A stretch of 64,000 nucleotides of DNA from Herbidospora sakaeratensis (GCF_001570525.1 NZ_BBXC01000009.1:364363-428362), one strand, 5' to 3'; positions 16,584 through 25,900 are shown, counted from the stretch's first letter. Program-made: numbers and translations. The notes: generated by a model not told the origin, from the sequence alone.

Positions 16584-17735
16584 TCAGCGAACGTCGACGA
16601 GCTTGTACGGCGAGTACGAGGACTTCGTCGCGGACGTGGCGGTCGCCGCCATCCGGAAGTAGCCGTCGTACTTGGGCTTGATCGTCTTGCTGTACTTCCC
16701 GGAGTTGTTGGCACCGACGTAGCCGACGAACTTCCAGCTCTTGGTGCCCTTCTTCTTGAAGTAGAGCTTGAGGACCTTCTTCTTCCAGACGCCCCACGAC
16801 TTAACGCCGCGGTAGACCTTGCCGTAGATCTTGATCGACTTGCCCTTCTTCACCTTGGTGGGTGCGATGGACATGGTGATCTTCGACTTGGCCTTCGCCG
16901 CCGGAGCGGAGGTCTTGCTGACGGTGAAGCCCTTGGTGAAGGCGTAGGTCTTCGTGCCGCGCGTGATCGTGAACTTGATCTGCCAGGCGCCGGCCGGAGC
17001 GTCGGTGCCCATGGTCACGAAGTTGTAGTAGCTCTTGTCGTCACCCTCGAGCGAGGTGCCGAGCGTGTAGTACTCGCCGCTCGACGGGTGCAGCGCGCGG
17101 ACCTGCTTGAGCGTCTCGCCGCCGAACTTCTCGATCGTCGCGCTGAAGCCGACGTCGGTCGCGCCCTTGAGCACGACGGGGTTCGGGTCGATCCGCACGT
17201 TCGACACCCGGGTGGCCGGGGTGACCGTGAAGGTCTTCACGTCCTGCCAGGTGTCCGGCGCGGCCGTCGCGGTGGGAGAAGGCGACGGAGACGCCGTCGT
17301 CGGGGCTGCGATCGGCTCCGCCGAGATCTGCAGCCTCCAGCGGTCACCGGGCTTGTCGTTGTTCTGCACGGTGAAGTTGCCGGAGATCTTCGAGGTGGCG
17401 CCCGGCTGGGCGGTGACCTTGGCGAGCTGGGTGACCGTGGCGGTCCGCCAGTTCACCGTGACGCCCGCGCCGGGGTTGTAATCGGGAGTGACTCGCGCCC
17501 AGATCTTGTACTTGGGAGACCAGGAGTCGCCGAACTTCCCGTGATAGGCGTCTGCCACATCGAACGAGAACGACATGATGTCCTGGGAGACCGGCGGGAT
17601 GAACGTGTCGTTGACGACGGCGTTCGACACCGTGACGGTCGCAGCTGAAGCGGGGGAAGCGGTGATGGCCACACCGCTGGCGAAGATTGCCACCCCGCTG
17701 GCGCCTGCAATGAGCAGTCGCAGGCCTTTCCTCAT
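16584..17735 (-). CDS. Secreted protein, paralogue 2 of a pair with shared C-terminal domain
   Basis: A 383-residue exported protein. The signal peptide (1-31) ends A-S-A before A-T-V. The N-terminal part differs from paralogue 1, but both have an early F-I-P-P motif and, in the middle, an A-T-R-V-x-x-x-x-x-D-P-x-P-V-x-L-K motif. The C-terminal 100 residues match paralogue 1 nearly residue for residue, from K-A-K-S-K-I-T to S-P-Y-K-L-V-D-V-R. AGGGG lies 8 bases before the ATG. Function unknown; this is probably a local duplication with a diverged N-terminal half. Confidence 0.8.
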   Translation of the reverse strand: MRKGLRLLIAGASGVAIFASGVAITASPASAATVTVSNAVVNDTFIPPVSQDIMSFSFDVADAYHGKFGDSWSPKYKIWARVTPDYNPGAGVTVNWRTATVTQLAKVTAQPGATSKISGNFTVQNNDKPGDRWRLQISAEPIAAPTTASPSPSPTATAAPDTWQDVKTFTVTPATRVSNVRIDPNPVVLKGATDVGFSATIEKFGGETLKQVRALHPSSGEYYTLGTSLEGDDKSYYNFVTMGTDAPAGAWQIKFTITRGTKTYAFTKGFTVSKTSAPAAKAKSKITMSIAPTKVKKGKSIKIYGKVYRGVKSWGVWKKKVLKLYFKKKGTKSWKFVGYVGANNSGKYSKTIKPKYDGYFRMAATATSATKSSYSPYKLVDVR

Positions 17736-18008
17736 CGAATCCCCTAACTAAGGTAATTTTGAGGGAAAAGCTCGGGTTTGAGCAGGGCGAGCCTAGTGGG
17801 GCCCCTGTGACCAGTCCACATGCGCGGTGACCTTCTCACGGACTTCCCAGGCATCGTTCAGCGACGGCCCCGGGAATGCGCGATGGCCTGGGAGGGTTCT
17901 CCGATCTGGCACACTGGTAGCCGAACCGTTGCGGTTCCGGTTCCCGCCCCCCTGGTCTCCAGGCTGACTGAGGCGATCCGGCGACCGCGCCCCGGAGAGG
18001 AAAAAGGT

Positions 18009-18227
18009 ATGAAGGCCGACATCCACCCCACGTACGTCGTCACCAATGTGACGTGTTCGTGCGGTAACACGTTCACCACGCGCAGCACCGCCAAGAACGG
18101 CACGATCCACGCCGACGTCTGCTCCGCGTGCCACCCGTTCTACACGGGCAAGCAGAAGATCCTCGACACGGGCGGCCGCGTGGCGCGCTTCGAGGCCCGG
18201 TTCGGCAAGAAGGCCGCGGGCAAGTAG
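18009..18227 (+). CDS. rpmE: 50S ribosomal protein L31 (zinc-binding form)
   Basis: A 72-residue protein. The start M-K-A-D-I-H-P matches the family opening. Cys at 16, 18, 38 and 41 makes it the zinc-ribbon (C+) form, which is replaced by a cysteine-free paralogue under zinc starvation in many bacteria. H-P-F-Y-T-G-K-Q is the conserved core. GAGAGGAAAAAGG precedes the ATG. The upstream 270 bases (17736-18008) hold its promoter, which I could not locate with confidence. Confidence 0.97.
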   Translation: MKADIHPTYVVTNVTCSCGNTFTTRSTAKNGTIHADVCSACHPFYTGKQKILDTGGRVARFEARFGKKAAGK

Positions 18228-18338
18228 CTCCTTCCCAGACGCCGGCTCGGAACCGTCCTCCTCACGCAGGGGGCGCGCCCGGGTCGGCGTTCGTGGTGAA
18301 AGGGCCTACTCGATTCGACCAGCAGGAGGGGACGCGCG

Positions 18339-19388
18339 GTGAACCTCGACGAGCTCATCAGCGAATACGCCGATCTCGAGCTGAAGCTCGCTGACCCGGC
18401 CGTGCACGCCGACCAGGCGAAGGCCAGGCAGTTCGGGAAGCGTTACGCCCAGCTCACGCCGATCATCGGCACCTACCGCGAGCTCGGCCAGGTGCGCGAC
18501 GACATCAAGGCGGCCCGCGAACTCGCCGGCGAAGACCCCTCGTTCGCCGAGGAGGCGGCCGAGCTGGAGGCCCGCGTCCCCGCGCTGGAGGAGCGGCTGC
18601 GCCACCTGCTGGTGCCCCGCGACCCCAACGACGACAAAGACATCATCATGGAGATCAAGGCCGGCGAAGGCGGCCAGGAGTCCATGTTGTTCGCCGGCGA
18701 CCTGCTGCGCATGTATCTCCGGTACGCCGAGCGCATCGGCTACAAGACCGAGATCATCGACGCCCAGCACTCTGATCTCGGCGGCTACAAAGACGTCACC
18801 GTCGCCATCAAGGGGCGCGAAGGCGCCTGGGGGCGGCTCAAGTTCGAGGGCGGCGTCCACCGCGTGCAGCGGGTGCCCGCGACCGAGTCGCAGGGACGCA
18901 TCCACACCTCCGCCGCCGGGGTGCTCGTCTACCCCGAGGCCGAGGAGGTCGACGTCCAGATCGACCCCAACGACCTGCGGATCGACGTCTACCGCTCCAG
19001 CGGTCCCGGCGGCCAGAGCGTCAACACCACCGACTCCGCGGTGCGCATCACCCACCTCCCGACCGGCGTCGTGGTGTCGTGCCAGAACGAGAAGAGCCAG
19101 CTCCAGAACAAGGAGTCGGCGATGCGCATCCTCCGGGCCCGGCTGCAGGCCATCGCCGAGGAGGAGGCCAACGCAGCCGCGATGGCCGAGCGCAAGTCGC
19201 AGGTCCGCACCGTGGACCGGTCCGAACGGGTGCGCACCTACAACTACCCGGAGAACCGCATCTCCGACCACCGGGTCGGGTTCAAGGCCTACAACCTCGA
19301 CCAGGTGCTCGACGGCGACCTCGACGCGGTGATCCAGGCCCTGCTCGACGCCGAGCTCGCGGAGAAGCTCGCCGCCGCCGCCACCTGA
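18339..19388 (+). CDS. prfA: Peptide chain release factor 1
   Basis: A 349-residue protein; it reads UAA and UAG stops. The GGQ motif (224-226, in [11 protein letters not shown]) triggers peptidyl-tRNA hydrolysis. The P-A-T tripeptide (180-182) is the RF1-type stop-codon reader; RF2 has S-P-F. The start is GTG with AGGAGGGG upstream. It is followed after 4 bases by prmC, whose product methylates the GGQ glutamine. Confidence 0.97.
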   Translation: MNLDELISEYADLELKLADPAVHADQAKARQFGKRYAQLTPIIGTYRELGQVRDDIKAARELAGEDPSFAEEAAELEARVPALEERLRHLLVPRDPNDDKDIIMEIKAGEGGQESMLFAGDLLRMYLRYAERIGYKTEIIDAQHSDLGGYKDVTVAIKGREGAWGRLKFEGGVHRVQRVPATESQGRIHTSAAGVLVYPEAEEVDVQIDPNDLRIDVYRSSGPGGQSVNTTDSAVRITHLPTGVVVSCQNEKSQLQNKESAMRILRARLQAIAEEEANAAAMAERKSQVRTVDRSERVRTYNYPENRISDHRVGFKAYNLDQVLDGDLDAVIQALLDAELAEKLAAAAT

Positions 19389-19392
19389 GCCC

Positions 19393-20247
19393 ATGACCTT
19401 CCTCCTGGACGAGATAGCGCTGGCCACCGCCCGGCTCGCCGAGGCAGGTGTGCCGTCGCCGCGCGCCGACGCCGAGGAGATCGCGGCGTTCGTCCACGGC
19501 GTGACCCGCGGCACCCTCCACACGGTGAAGGACTCGGAGTTCGACGCCCTCTTCTGGGAGGGCGTCTCCCGGCGCGAGTCGCGCGAGCCGCTGCAGCACA
19601 TCACCGGCCGCGCCTACTTCCGCTACCTGTCGCTCGAGGTCGGCCCCGGGGTGTTCATCCCCCGGCCCGAGACCGAGGTCGTCGTCCAGTGGGCGATCGA
19701 CCGCCTCAACGAGATGGACGTCGCCTCGCCGATCGTCGTCGACCTCGGCACCGGCTCGGGCGCGATCGCGTTGTCGATCGCCCAGGAGGTCGCGCTCGCG
19801 CAGGTCCACGCCGTGGAGATCGACCCGGCCGCCTACCGCTGGGCCAAGCGCAACATCCTCGAACACGGCCAGGGCCGGACGTCGCTCCACCCGGAGGACC
19901 TCACCGACTGCCTGCCCGAGCTCGAAGGCCAGGTCGACCTGGTCATCAGCAACCCGCCCTACATCCCGCCGGGGGCGGTGCCCCGCGACCCCGAGGTGCG
20001 CGACTACGATCCTGGCCGTGCCCTCTACGGTTCGGGCGACGACGGCCTGGGCGAGGTCCGGGCGGTCGAGGCCACGGCCCGCCGGCTCCTGCGGCCGGGC
20101 GGCCTGGTCGCGGTGGAACACGCCGACGAGCAGGGCAACGCGGTCTACTGGCTGTTCCCCGAGGGCAACGGCTGGCGCGACGCCCGCCTGCGGCAGGATC
20201 TGACCGGCCGCGACCGCTTCGTGACGGCCAAGTTCGGCCTGGAGTGA
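19393..20247 (+). CDS. prmC: Release-factor glutamine N5-methyltransferase
   Basis: A 284-residue SAM-dependent enzyme that methylates the GGQ glutamine of RF1 and RF2. The N-terminal helical domain (1-80) contacts the factor. The SAM loop is D-L-G-T-G-S-G (117-123) and the catalytic motif N-P-P-Y (187-190). It sits directly after prfA and before tsaC, the classic order. Confidence 0.96.
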   Translation: MTFLLDEIALATARLAEAGVPSPRADAEEIAAFVHGVTRGTLHTVKDSEFDALFWEGVSRRESREPLQHITGRAYFRYLSLEVGPGVFIPRPETEVVVQWAIDRLNEMDVASPIVVDLGTGSGAIALSIAQEVALAQVHAVEIDPAAYRWAKRNILEHGQGRTSLHPEDLTDCLPELEGQVDLVISNPPYIPPGAVPRDPEVRDYDPGRALYGSGDDGLGEVRAVEATARRLLRPGGLVAVEHADEQGNAVYWLFPEGNGWRDARLRQDLTGRDRFVTAKFGLE

Positions 20248-20260
20248 CAAGGGAGATCAC

Positions 20261-20908
20261 ATGACCCGCCGATACCTCTGTTCCAACCCCGGCGAGCGCG
20301 AGTCGGGCCTCATCGACGCCGCGTCGGTCATCAGAGCCGGCGACCTGATCGTCCTCCCGACCGACACCGTCTACGGCATCGGCGCCGACGCGTTCACGCC
20401 CTCGGCCGTCCGGGCCCTGCTGACCGCGAAGGGCCGCGGCCCCGACATGCCGGTGCCCGTTCTGGTCGGCACGGTCAGGGCCGCCGGCGCGCTGGTGGAG
20501 TCGCTCGGCACCCACGGGCAGGACCTGATCGACGCCTTCTGGCCGGGCCCGCTGACCCTCGTCTTCAAGGCCAACCGCTCGCTCAAGTGGGACCTCGGCG
20601 AGACCAAGGGCACCGTGGCCATCCGCATGCCGCTCCACCAGGTGGCCCTCGACCTGCTCAAGGAGACCGGCCCGATGGCCGTCTCCAGCGCCAACCGCTC
20701 GGGCAACCCGCCCGCCACCACGGCGGCCGACGCCGAGGAGCAGCTCGGCCAGTCGGTGGCGGTCTACCTCGACGCCGGACCGTGCACCGACAACACCCCG
20801 TCGACCATCCTCGACCTGACCACCTCGGTGCCCCGGGTGCTGCGCAAGGGCGGCGTCCCGGTCGACAAGATCCGGGGCGTCGTGGGGTACCTCGCGACCG
20901 AGGAGTAG
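20261..20908 (+). CDS. tsaC: L-threonylcarbamoyladenylate synthase (TsaC/Sua5 family)
   Basis: A 215-residue protein. It makes threonylcarbamoyl-AMP from threonine, bicarbonate and ATP for the t6A37 modification of ANN-reading tRNAs. Motifs: P-T-D-T-V-Y-G-I-G near 34-42 and S-S-A-N-R-S-G near 146-152. The length fits the short TsaC form without a Sua5 C-terminal domain. AAGGGAG precedes the ATG. Last gene of the conserved translation block before the accessory pair. Confidence 0.95.
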   Translation: MTRRYLCSNPGERESGLIDAASVIRAGDLIVLPTDTVYGIGADAFTPSAVRALLTAKGRGPDMPVPVLVGTVRAAGALVESLGTHGQDLIDAFWPGPLTLVFKANRSLKWDLGETKGTVAIRMPLHQVALDLLKETGPMAVSSANRSGNPPATTAADAEEQLGQSVAVYLDAGPCTDNTPSTILDLTTSVPRVLRKGGVPVDKIRGVVGYLATEE

Positions 20909-20995
20909 ATCCATACCGTCTGGCTATCGCACCGGGTCACCGGGGGCGTGGCGGCCTAGCGTGAGTCGAGGTTTTCGACCCCGGGAGGCTGGCGC

Positions 20996-23668
20996 ATGCC
21001 CAAGATCGATGGGATGGACCCCAAACTGGTCCGCGATCTCCTGGCCGAGCTGCGAAGCGCGGCCAAGGAGATGGAGACCATCGAGGCCAAGGCGACCACC
21101 ACGGTCCGCAACGCGGGCGTGCCCGCCGCGGTGACCTACCGGCCGTCGGCGGTCGCCGACGCCATCGCCGAGATGGACAAGGACGTCACCGCCCGTCTGG
21201 CCCTCCTGGAGAAGCGCGAACGCGAACCCGGCACCCGGCCGAACCCGACGACCTCCGGTGACGCCAACCCGGCCCCCAAACCGACCGCGGGCGACTCGGA
21301 ACCACCACCGAAGAAACCGGCCGGCGAAACGGAACCCCCCAAGAAGGGCGACACCGAGTCGACCGCTCCGAACCGGAACGACGACTCGAACCCGCCGCCG
21401 AAGAAGAGCGACGGGGAGACCGAGCCTCCGAAGAAGGGCGACACCGAGTCGACCGCCCCCAACAGGAGCGACGATTCGAACCCGCCGCCGAAGAAGAGCG
21501 ACGGGGAGACCGAGCCTCCGAAGAAGGGCGACACCGAGTCGACCGCCCCCGGCAGGAGCGACGATTCGAACCCGCCGCCCAAGAAGAGCGACGGCGAGAC
21601 CCACCCCCCGATCGACACCCCGAAGAAAGACCATCCCGACGACATCGACCAGACCAAGGGCCGGGTCGAGCTCGACGTCGACGGGACGAAGGTGGTGTCC
21701 TACCCGCTCAACCAGGACCTCGACGTGGTCCGCCCGATCGACGACTCCGCCCAGCCCCCCAAGGGCCCCCAGCCCGACGGCAAACCGGGCTACGTCGAAC
21801 CGCTGGAGCCGACGGTCAAACACCCGGCCCCCCAGCCCGGCCTCGACCCGGGCGACCCCATGGGCCCCTACGTGGGCACGGCGGCCGACAACGTCACCGA
21901 GGACCCCTTCCTCAAGAACAACCCCGCCGCCGCCCCGCCCGCCCCCGAGAAGGGCCTCGCTCCCGGCGACCCGATGGGCGCGTACGTGGGCACGGCGGCC
22001 GACAACGTGACCGAAGACCCTTATCTGAAGAACAACCCGGTCACCCAGCCGGCGCCGCAACCGGGTCTCGCCCCTGGCGACCCGATGGGCGCCTACGTCG
22101 GCACGGCCGCCGACAACGTGACCGAAGACCCCTATCTAAAGAACAACCCGGTCACCCAGCCTCCGCCGCAGCCGGGCCTGGCTCCGGGCGATCCCAACGG
22201 CGCGTATGTGGGCACCGCCGCCGACAACGTGACGGAGGACCCGTTCCTGGCCTCCGCGCCGCAGTTGCCCGCGGACACGACGCTGCTGGTGAACGGCGAC
22301 CCCGTCGACCCGAAGGCCCTGGCCGCCGCCCAGCCCGGCGACGTGTTGTCCGCCCCGGCGAACCCGATCTCCGACCAGGCCCTCGGGTCGCTCCTCCAGA
22401 ACGACTCGCAGATCGGCCCGCAGGGCATGCCCACGGTCACCGACGGAAGCGGTTCGCCAGGGGGCGCGGACGGCGGCGGCTCCCAGCAGCCGTCCGCCGG
22501 AGGAAACTCGGGCAACTCCCACAGCAGCGCGTTCACCGGCGCCGGGAGCGCAGCCGACGCCGCCCCCCAGCAGACCGGCGGCACGAACACACCCGCCGGA
22601 GGGAACGACGGCCAGTGCGGCCCGAAGGGCGACGGTTCGCCCTCCGGCCAGCAGGGCTCCACCGCCGGTCAGGCAGGGCTGACGACCGGCCCGACCATGG
22701 CCCACTACGGCCCGGCGGGCCTCACCGCCGACGGCCAGTACGGTGCCGGAACCCAGCCGGGGCTCGCCGATCAGGCCGGCTCCACAGGTCACGCCGGGCC
22801 CTCAGGTCATGCCGGGCCTTCAGGTCAGTCCGGATACGCGGGCCAGTTCTGGCCCGCCGACCAGGCTGGTTCGACGGGACAGGCCGGGCCCTCGGACCAA
22901 TCCGGATACGCAAGCCAGTCCGGCCCCGCCGATCAGGCCGGGTCCGCAGGCCAGGCCGAATCCTCGGGCCAGGCCGGTGCGGAGATCGATCCCAAGAAGC
23001 TCGCCGCCGAGCAGCCCGGCGACGTCCTCTCCGCCCCCGCCAACCCGATCTCCGATCAAGCCCTCGGCGCGCTGCTGAACATCGACTCGCAGATCGGTCC
23101 GCAGGAGATGCCGTCCATGACCGACGGCGGCTCGGGTGCGGAGGGCGGGCCCGCTCAGGGCCCCTCGGGAAATGGTTCAGACCATTCCGCGTCAGGCCCC
23201 GCCTCGCAGGCACAGACGTCGAGCGGCGACCTCGATCCCAGGAGGTTGGCCGCCGAACAGCCCGGCGACGTCCTGTCCGCACCGGCCAACCCCCTGTCTG
23301 ACCAGGCACTGGGCGCCCTGCTCGGGTTCGACGACCAGATCGGCCCGCAGGAGAACCCGTCCATGGCCGCCGCGGGGTCCGGCTCGGAGGGCGGTCCCGC
23401 CCAGGGCCCGGCGCAGAACGGTGGTCCAGACCAATCCGACCCCCGGAAGCTGGCCGCCGAGCAGGCCGGCGACGTCCTGTCCGCCCCGGCGAAACCGGTC
23501 TCAGATGAGGCGATTCTCGCTCTCATGGACGTCCACGCACAGATCGAGCCGGTCGACATGCCGAGTGTCTCCGTGCCGGCAGGGGAGTGGGGCACGGGCG
23601 CGTGGGTGCCCGAGGACATCGAGCCCGACGGCCCCGCCGGTTCCGTCGCTCCCGGTCAGCACGCGTAA
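20996..23668 (+). CDS. 890-residue modular repeat protein with helical N-terminus
   Basis: I do not recognise this protein. Residues 1-80 are predicted helical (two helices broken at G-V-P-A-A-V), of a size and spacing like PE/WXG100-type secretion domains. The rest is disordered and repetitive: a 30-residue Lys/Pro unit (starts at nucleotides 21323, 21413, 21503 and 21593); a 37-38-residue unit with G-T-A-A-D-N-V-T-E-D-P (four copies, 21832-22265); and a 50-residue unit with L-A-A-E-Q-P-G-D-V-L-S-A-P-A and a D-x-Q-I-G-P-Q core (four copies, near residues 438, 664, 746 and 815), separated by Gly/Gln/Ser-rich linkers. No signal peptide. It is co-oriented with a 128-residue partner 9 bases downstream. 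Confidence 0.75.
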   Translation: MPKIDGMDPKLVRDLLAELRSAAKEMETIEAKATTTVRNAGVPAAVTYRPSAVADAIAEMDKDVTARLALLEKREREPGTRPNPTTSGDANPAPKPTAGDSEPPPKKPAGETEPPKKGDTESTAPNRNDDSNPPPKKSDGETEPPKKGDTESTAPNRSDDSNPPPKKSDGETEPPKKGDTESTAPGRSDDSNPPPKKSDGETHPPIDTPKKDHPDDIDQTKGRVELDVDGTKVVSYPLNQDLDVVRPIDDSAQPPKGPQPDGKPGYVEPLEPTVKHPAPQPGLDPGDPMGPYVGTAADNVTEDPFLKNNPAAAPPAPEKGLAPGDPMGAYVGTAADNVTEDPYLKNNPVTQPAPQPGLAPGDPMGAYVGTAADNVTEDPYLKNNPVTQPPPQPGLAPGDPNGAYVGTAADNVTEDPFLASAPQLPADTTLLVNGDPVDPKALAAAQPGDVLSAPANPISDQALGSLLQNDSQIGPQGMPTVTDGSGSPGGADGGGSQQPSAGGNSGNSHSSAFTGAGSAADAAPQQTGGTNTPAGGNDGQCGPKGDGSPSGQQGSTAGQAGLTTGPTMAHYGPAGLTADGQYGAGTQPGLADQAGSTGHAGPSGHAGPSGQSGYAGQFWPADQAGSTGQAGPSDQSGYASQSGPADQAGSAGQAESSGQAGAEIDPKKLAAEQPGDVLSAPANPISDQALGALLNIDSQIGPQEMPSMTDGGSGAEGGPAQGPSGNGSDHSASGPASQAQTSSGDLDPRRLAAEQPGDVLSAPANPLSDQALGALLGFDDQIGPQENPSMAAAGSGSEGGPAQGPAQNGGPDQSDPRKLAAEQAGDVLSAPAKPVSDEAILALMDVHAQIEPVDMPSVSVPAGEWGTGAWVPEDIEPDGPAGSVAPGQHA
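21323..21622 (+). repeat. 90-bp in-frame coding repeat, three full copies and one partial
   Basis: Exact 90-base period at 21323, 21413, 21503 and 21593. Copies 2 and 3 are almost identical at DNA level, including synonymous positions, which points to recent expansion. Each unit encodes two P-P-K-K / P-P-P-K-K patches. Confidence 0.85.
21832..22265 (+). repeat. Four in-frame 111-114-bp coding repeats
   Basis: Units are anchored by a G-D-P codon triplet at 21851, 21965, 22076 and 22187. Each encodes A-P-G-D-P-M-G-A-Y-V-G-T-A-A-D-N-V-T-E-D-P with small changes. The DNA differs at synonymous sites, so the protein motif is under selection. Confidence 0.85.
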
Positions 23669-23677
23669 GGAGATCCG

Positions 23678-24064
23678 ATGAGTTATCTCGACCCGCCCGC
23701 GCCCCGGCCGTTGCAGCCGGGGGAGACCCCGCCCGCCGCGAACGGGAACGACCTGCTGATCCCGGGCGGCCAGGCGACGACCTGGGTGTTCAACCCCGAA
23801 TACCAGCGTCTGGTCGACCTGTGGTTCCAGGTCATGCCGCTGATGGAGAAGATCTCGACGCTGCTCGACCGGCCGTACACGCTGGCACGCAGCACCGACA
23901 CGTGGAACGCCGACGTCGCGAAACGGTACGTCCAGCAGATCTCCGAGTGGCGCACCCGCCTGGGGCTCTACCGCCAGGCCGTGCTCACGTCGATCAGCGA
24001 CGAGGCCGCCGACACCCCCCGATGGGTGCCGAGCAAGGCCGGCGCGCCGCACGCCTACTCGTAA
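23678..24064 (+). CDS. 128-residue partner of the repeat protein
   Basis: Unknown family. A Pro-rich start (1-20) is followed by an alpha-helical body with many aromatic residues, including a W-N-A-D segment and E-W-R-T-R-L-G-L-Y-R in the last long helix. The helical size and the W-x-A spacing recall WXG100-like secreted helical proteins, but the match is loose. AAGGAG lies 6 bases before the ATG, and the gene is 9 bases after the 890-residue gene, so the two are co-transcribed. Confidence 0.7.
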   Translation: MSYLDPPAPRPLQPGETPPAANGNDLLIPGGQATTWVFNPEYQRLVDLWFQVMPLMEKISTLLDRPYTLARSTDTWNADVAKRYVQQISEWRTRLGLYRQAVLTSISDEAADTPRWVPSKAGAPHAYS

Positions 24065-24146
24065 AGCTGCGCTAGCGTCGTCGTAAAGAGATGGTGTGTG
24101 TACTTCGCCCGTCTCAACTGGTCCGTTGATCCGGGAAACTGGTGCC

Positions 24147-25310
24147 GTGCGCGAATACTTCTTCGTGGGCCTTGTCACTGCCGTTGTCACCTACCTGCTG
24201 GTGCCTCCGGTCCGGGCCTTCGCGCTGCGCATCGGCGCCGCTCCCGAGGTCAGGGAGCGCGATGTGCACAAGGTGCCGACGCCCCGGCTGGGCGGCCTGG
24301 CCATGTTCGGCGGCATGGCCGCCGGGCTGCTGGCCGCCTCCCACCTGCCGTGGGTGGGCAGCGCCCTCAATCTCGAACAATCGGGTCAGACCACGCCCGC
24401 GCTGCTCGCCGCCGGCGGGCTGATCGTGGTGACCGGCTTCCTCGACGACTGGCTGGGCATGGACGCCCTGGTCAAGCTGGGCGGCCAGGTCGCGGCGGGT
24501 GGTCTGCTGGTCTACTACGGCGTGTCGCTGCGGTCGCTGCCGCTGCCCGAGAGCATGGGCGGCAACGTCTTCCTCGACACGAACCTCCAGGCCGTGATGA
24601 CGATCCTGGTCGTGGTGGTGGCCATCAACGCGGTCAACTTCGTCGACGGGCTCGACGGCCTGGCGGCCGGCATCGTCGGCATCGCGGCCATGGCCACTCT
24701 GGTCTACTCCATGGTGTTGTCGCAGGACCAGCAGCAGACCCGCATCAACCTGACCGCCGTGGTCGCGGCCCTGCTGGTCGGCATGTGCCTGGGGTTCCTG
24801 CCCCACAACTTCAACCCGGCGAAGATCTTCATGGGCGACACCGGCTCGATGCTGATCGGGCTGGTCCTGGCCACCTCGCTGGTGACCATCACGTCGTCGG
24901 TGCCGACGACCGCGCTCGACGTCAACCGGTTCGCGCTGGTGTTGCCGCTGCTGCCGCTGGCGGTGGTCGTGTTGCCGCTGACCGACCTGATCATGGCCGT
25001 CATCCGGCGGACGAGTGAAGGTCTGTCGCCGTTCGCGCCCGACCGGGGGCACCTGCACCACCGGCTGCTCGACATCGGCCACTCCCACCGGCGGAGCGTC
25101 CTGATCATGTACGCGTGGACGTTCATCTTCGCGTTCACGATCGTGGGCCTGTCGCTCGAAGGGGTGCCGCTGATCCTGTTCCCGCTGATCAGCGTGGTGG
25201 CGGTGGCGGTGCTGGTGGTGTTGTCGAGGCCGAAGGGGCGCAAGGGCGCCCACGCCGCCGACCGGGCGGAGAACCCGCCGGCGAGTCATCACCGAGCGAC
25301 AACCGGGTGA
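24147..25310 (+). CDS. wecA: Polyprenyl-phosphate GlcNAc-1-phosphate transferase (WecA/Rfe type)
   Basis: A 387-residue, about 11-helix inner-membrane enzyme of the MraY/WecA family. It starts wall-polymer linkage units by moving a sugar-1-phosphate from a UDP-sugar to decaprenyl phosphate. Signatures: F-L-D-D-W (98-102), N-F-V-D-G-L-D-G, F-M-G-D-T-G-S and H-L-H-H-R-L-L; the last is the WecA-type rather than the MraY-type C-terminal motif. GTG at 24147 is chosen because helix 1 follows directly; longer readings add a polar tail. Same position as Rv1302 in mycobacteria. Confidence 0.93.
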   Translation: MREYFFVGLVTAVVTYLLVPPVRAFALRIGAAPEVRERDVHKVPTPRLGGLAMFGGMAAGLLAASHLPWVGSALNLEQSGQTTPALLAAGGLIVVTGFLDDWLGMDALVKLGGQVAAGGLLVYYGVSLRSLPLPESMGGNVFLDTNLQAVMTILVVVVAINAVNFVDGLDGLAAGIVGIAAMATLVYSMVLSQDQQQTRINLTAVVAALLVGMCLGFLPHNFNPAKIFMGDTGSMLIGLVLATSLVTITSSVPTTALDVNRFALVLPLLPLAVVVLPLTDLIMAVIRRTSEGLSPFAPDRGHLHHRLLDIGHSHRRSVLIMYAWTFIFAFTIVGLSLEGVPLILFPLISVVAVAVLVVLSRPKGRKGAHAADRAENPPASHHRATTG

Positions 25311-25429
25311 ATTCGCCGCGAAAAGCCAGGTAAAGCCCGTGACGCGGAGCTTGTGATAGCTTTCACTAACAGCAACCCATAGCCTGGGCGAAGCAAACGC
25401 TCGGTTGACAACATGTTCTGGAGTCGTCC

Positions 25430-25849
25430 ATGCAGGCCAACGACGTGCGCGTTCTCAAGGGCGCCGCCGTGCCAACGGTGGCGGTCGGGGTCATAGCGGT
25501 CATCGTGTCGGCGATCTTCGCCGGTTTCACGGGCGCGCTCGGCGCCGTCATCGCGCTGGGCCTGGTGGCCGCCTTCTTCACGATCGGGCTCATCGTGGTC
25601 ACCTGGGCGGGCCGGATCTCGCCGATGGCCATGTTCGCCTCGGCGGTTTTGAGCTATCTCGTCAAGGTGATCGCTATCATGATCACCCTTAGGGCATTCG
25701 AGACGACCACCGTCTTCAACCCCAAAGCGTTCGCTTGGAGTGTGATCGTCCTCACCGTCGTGTGGACCTTCGGCGAGATGCGCGGCTTCATGAAGCTGAA
25801 GCTCCTGTACGTCGAACCAGACTCCAAAGTTCCCGGTCAGGGGAACTGA
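25430..25849 (+). CDS. Small four-helix membrane protein, ATP synthase protein I-like
   Basis: A 139-residue protein with four hydrophobic segments (about 10-30, 34-58, 65-85 and 98-115) and a polar tail. Its position before atpB corresponds to Rv1303 and to the atpI gene of other actinobacteria. AtpI proteins assist assembly of the c-ring. GGAG lies before the ATG. A TTGACA at 25405-25410 is too close to the start to be its -35. Confidence 0.75.
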   Translation: MQANDVRVLKGAAVPTVAVGVIAVIVSAIFAGFTGALGAVIALGLVAAFFTIGLIVVTWAGRISPMAMFASAVLSYLVKVIAIMITLRAFETTTVFNPKAFAWSVIVLTVVWTFGEMRGFMKLKLLYVEPDSKVPGQGN

Positions 25850-25900
25850 TGGGGTCCGATATGACTAGTCCTTGCGGTGCCTGCTATCGTCGTGCCCGCG

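Noticed and set aside
20996-23668. Interpreting the repeat protein as a collagen-like or PPE protein
   Set aside because: There is no regular G-x-y triplet run over the length, and no P-P-E motif in the head domain.
25405-25410. TTGACA as the -35 of the ATP synthase operon
   Set aside because: A -10 at the proper distance would fall on the start codon of the first gene, and none is recognisable there.
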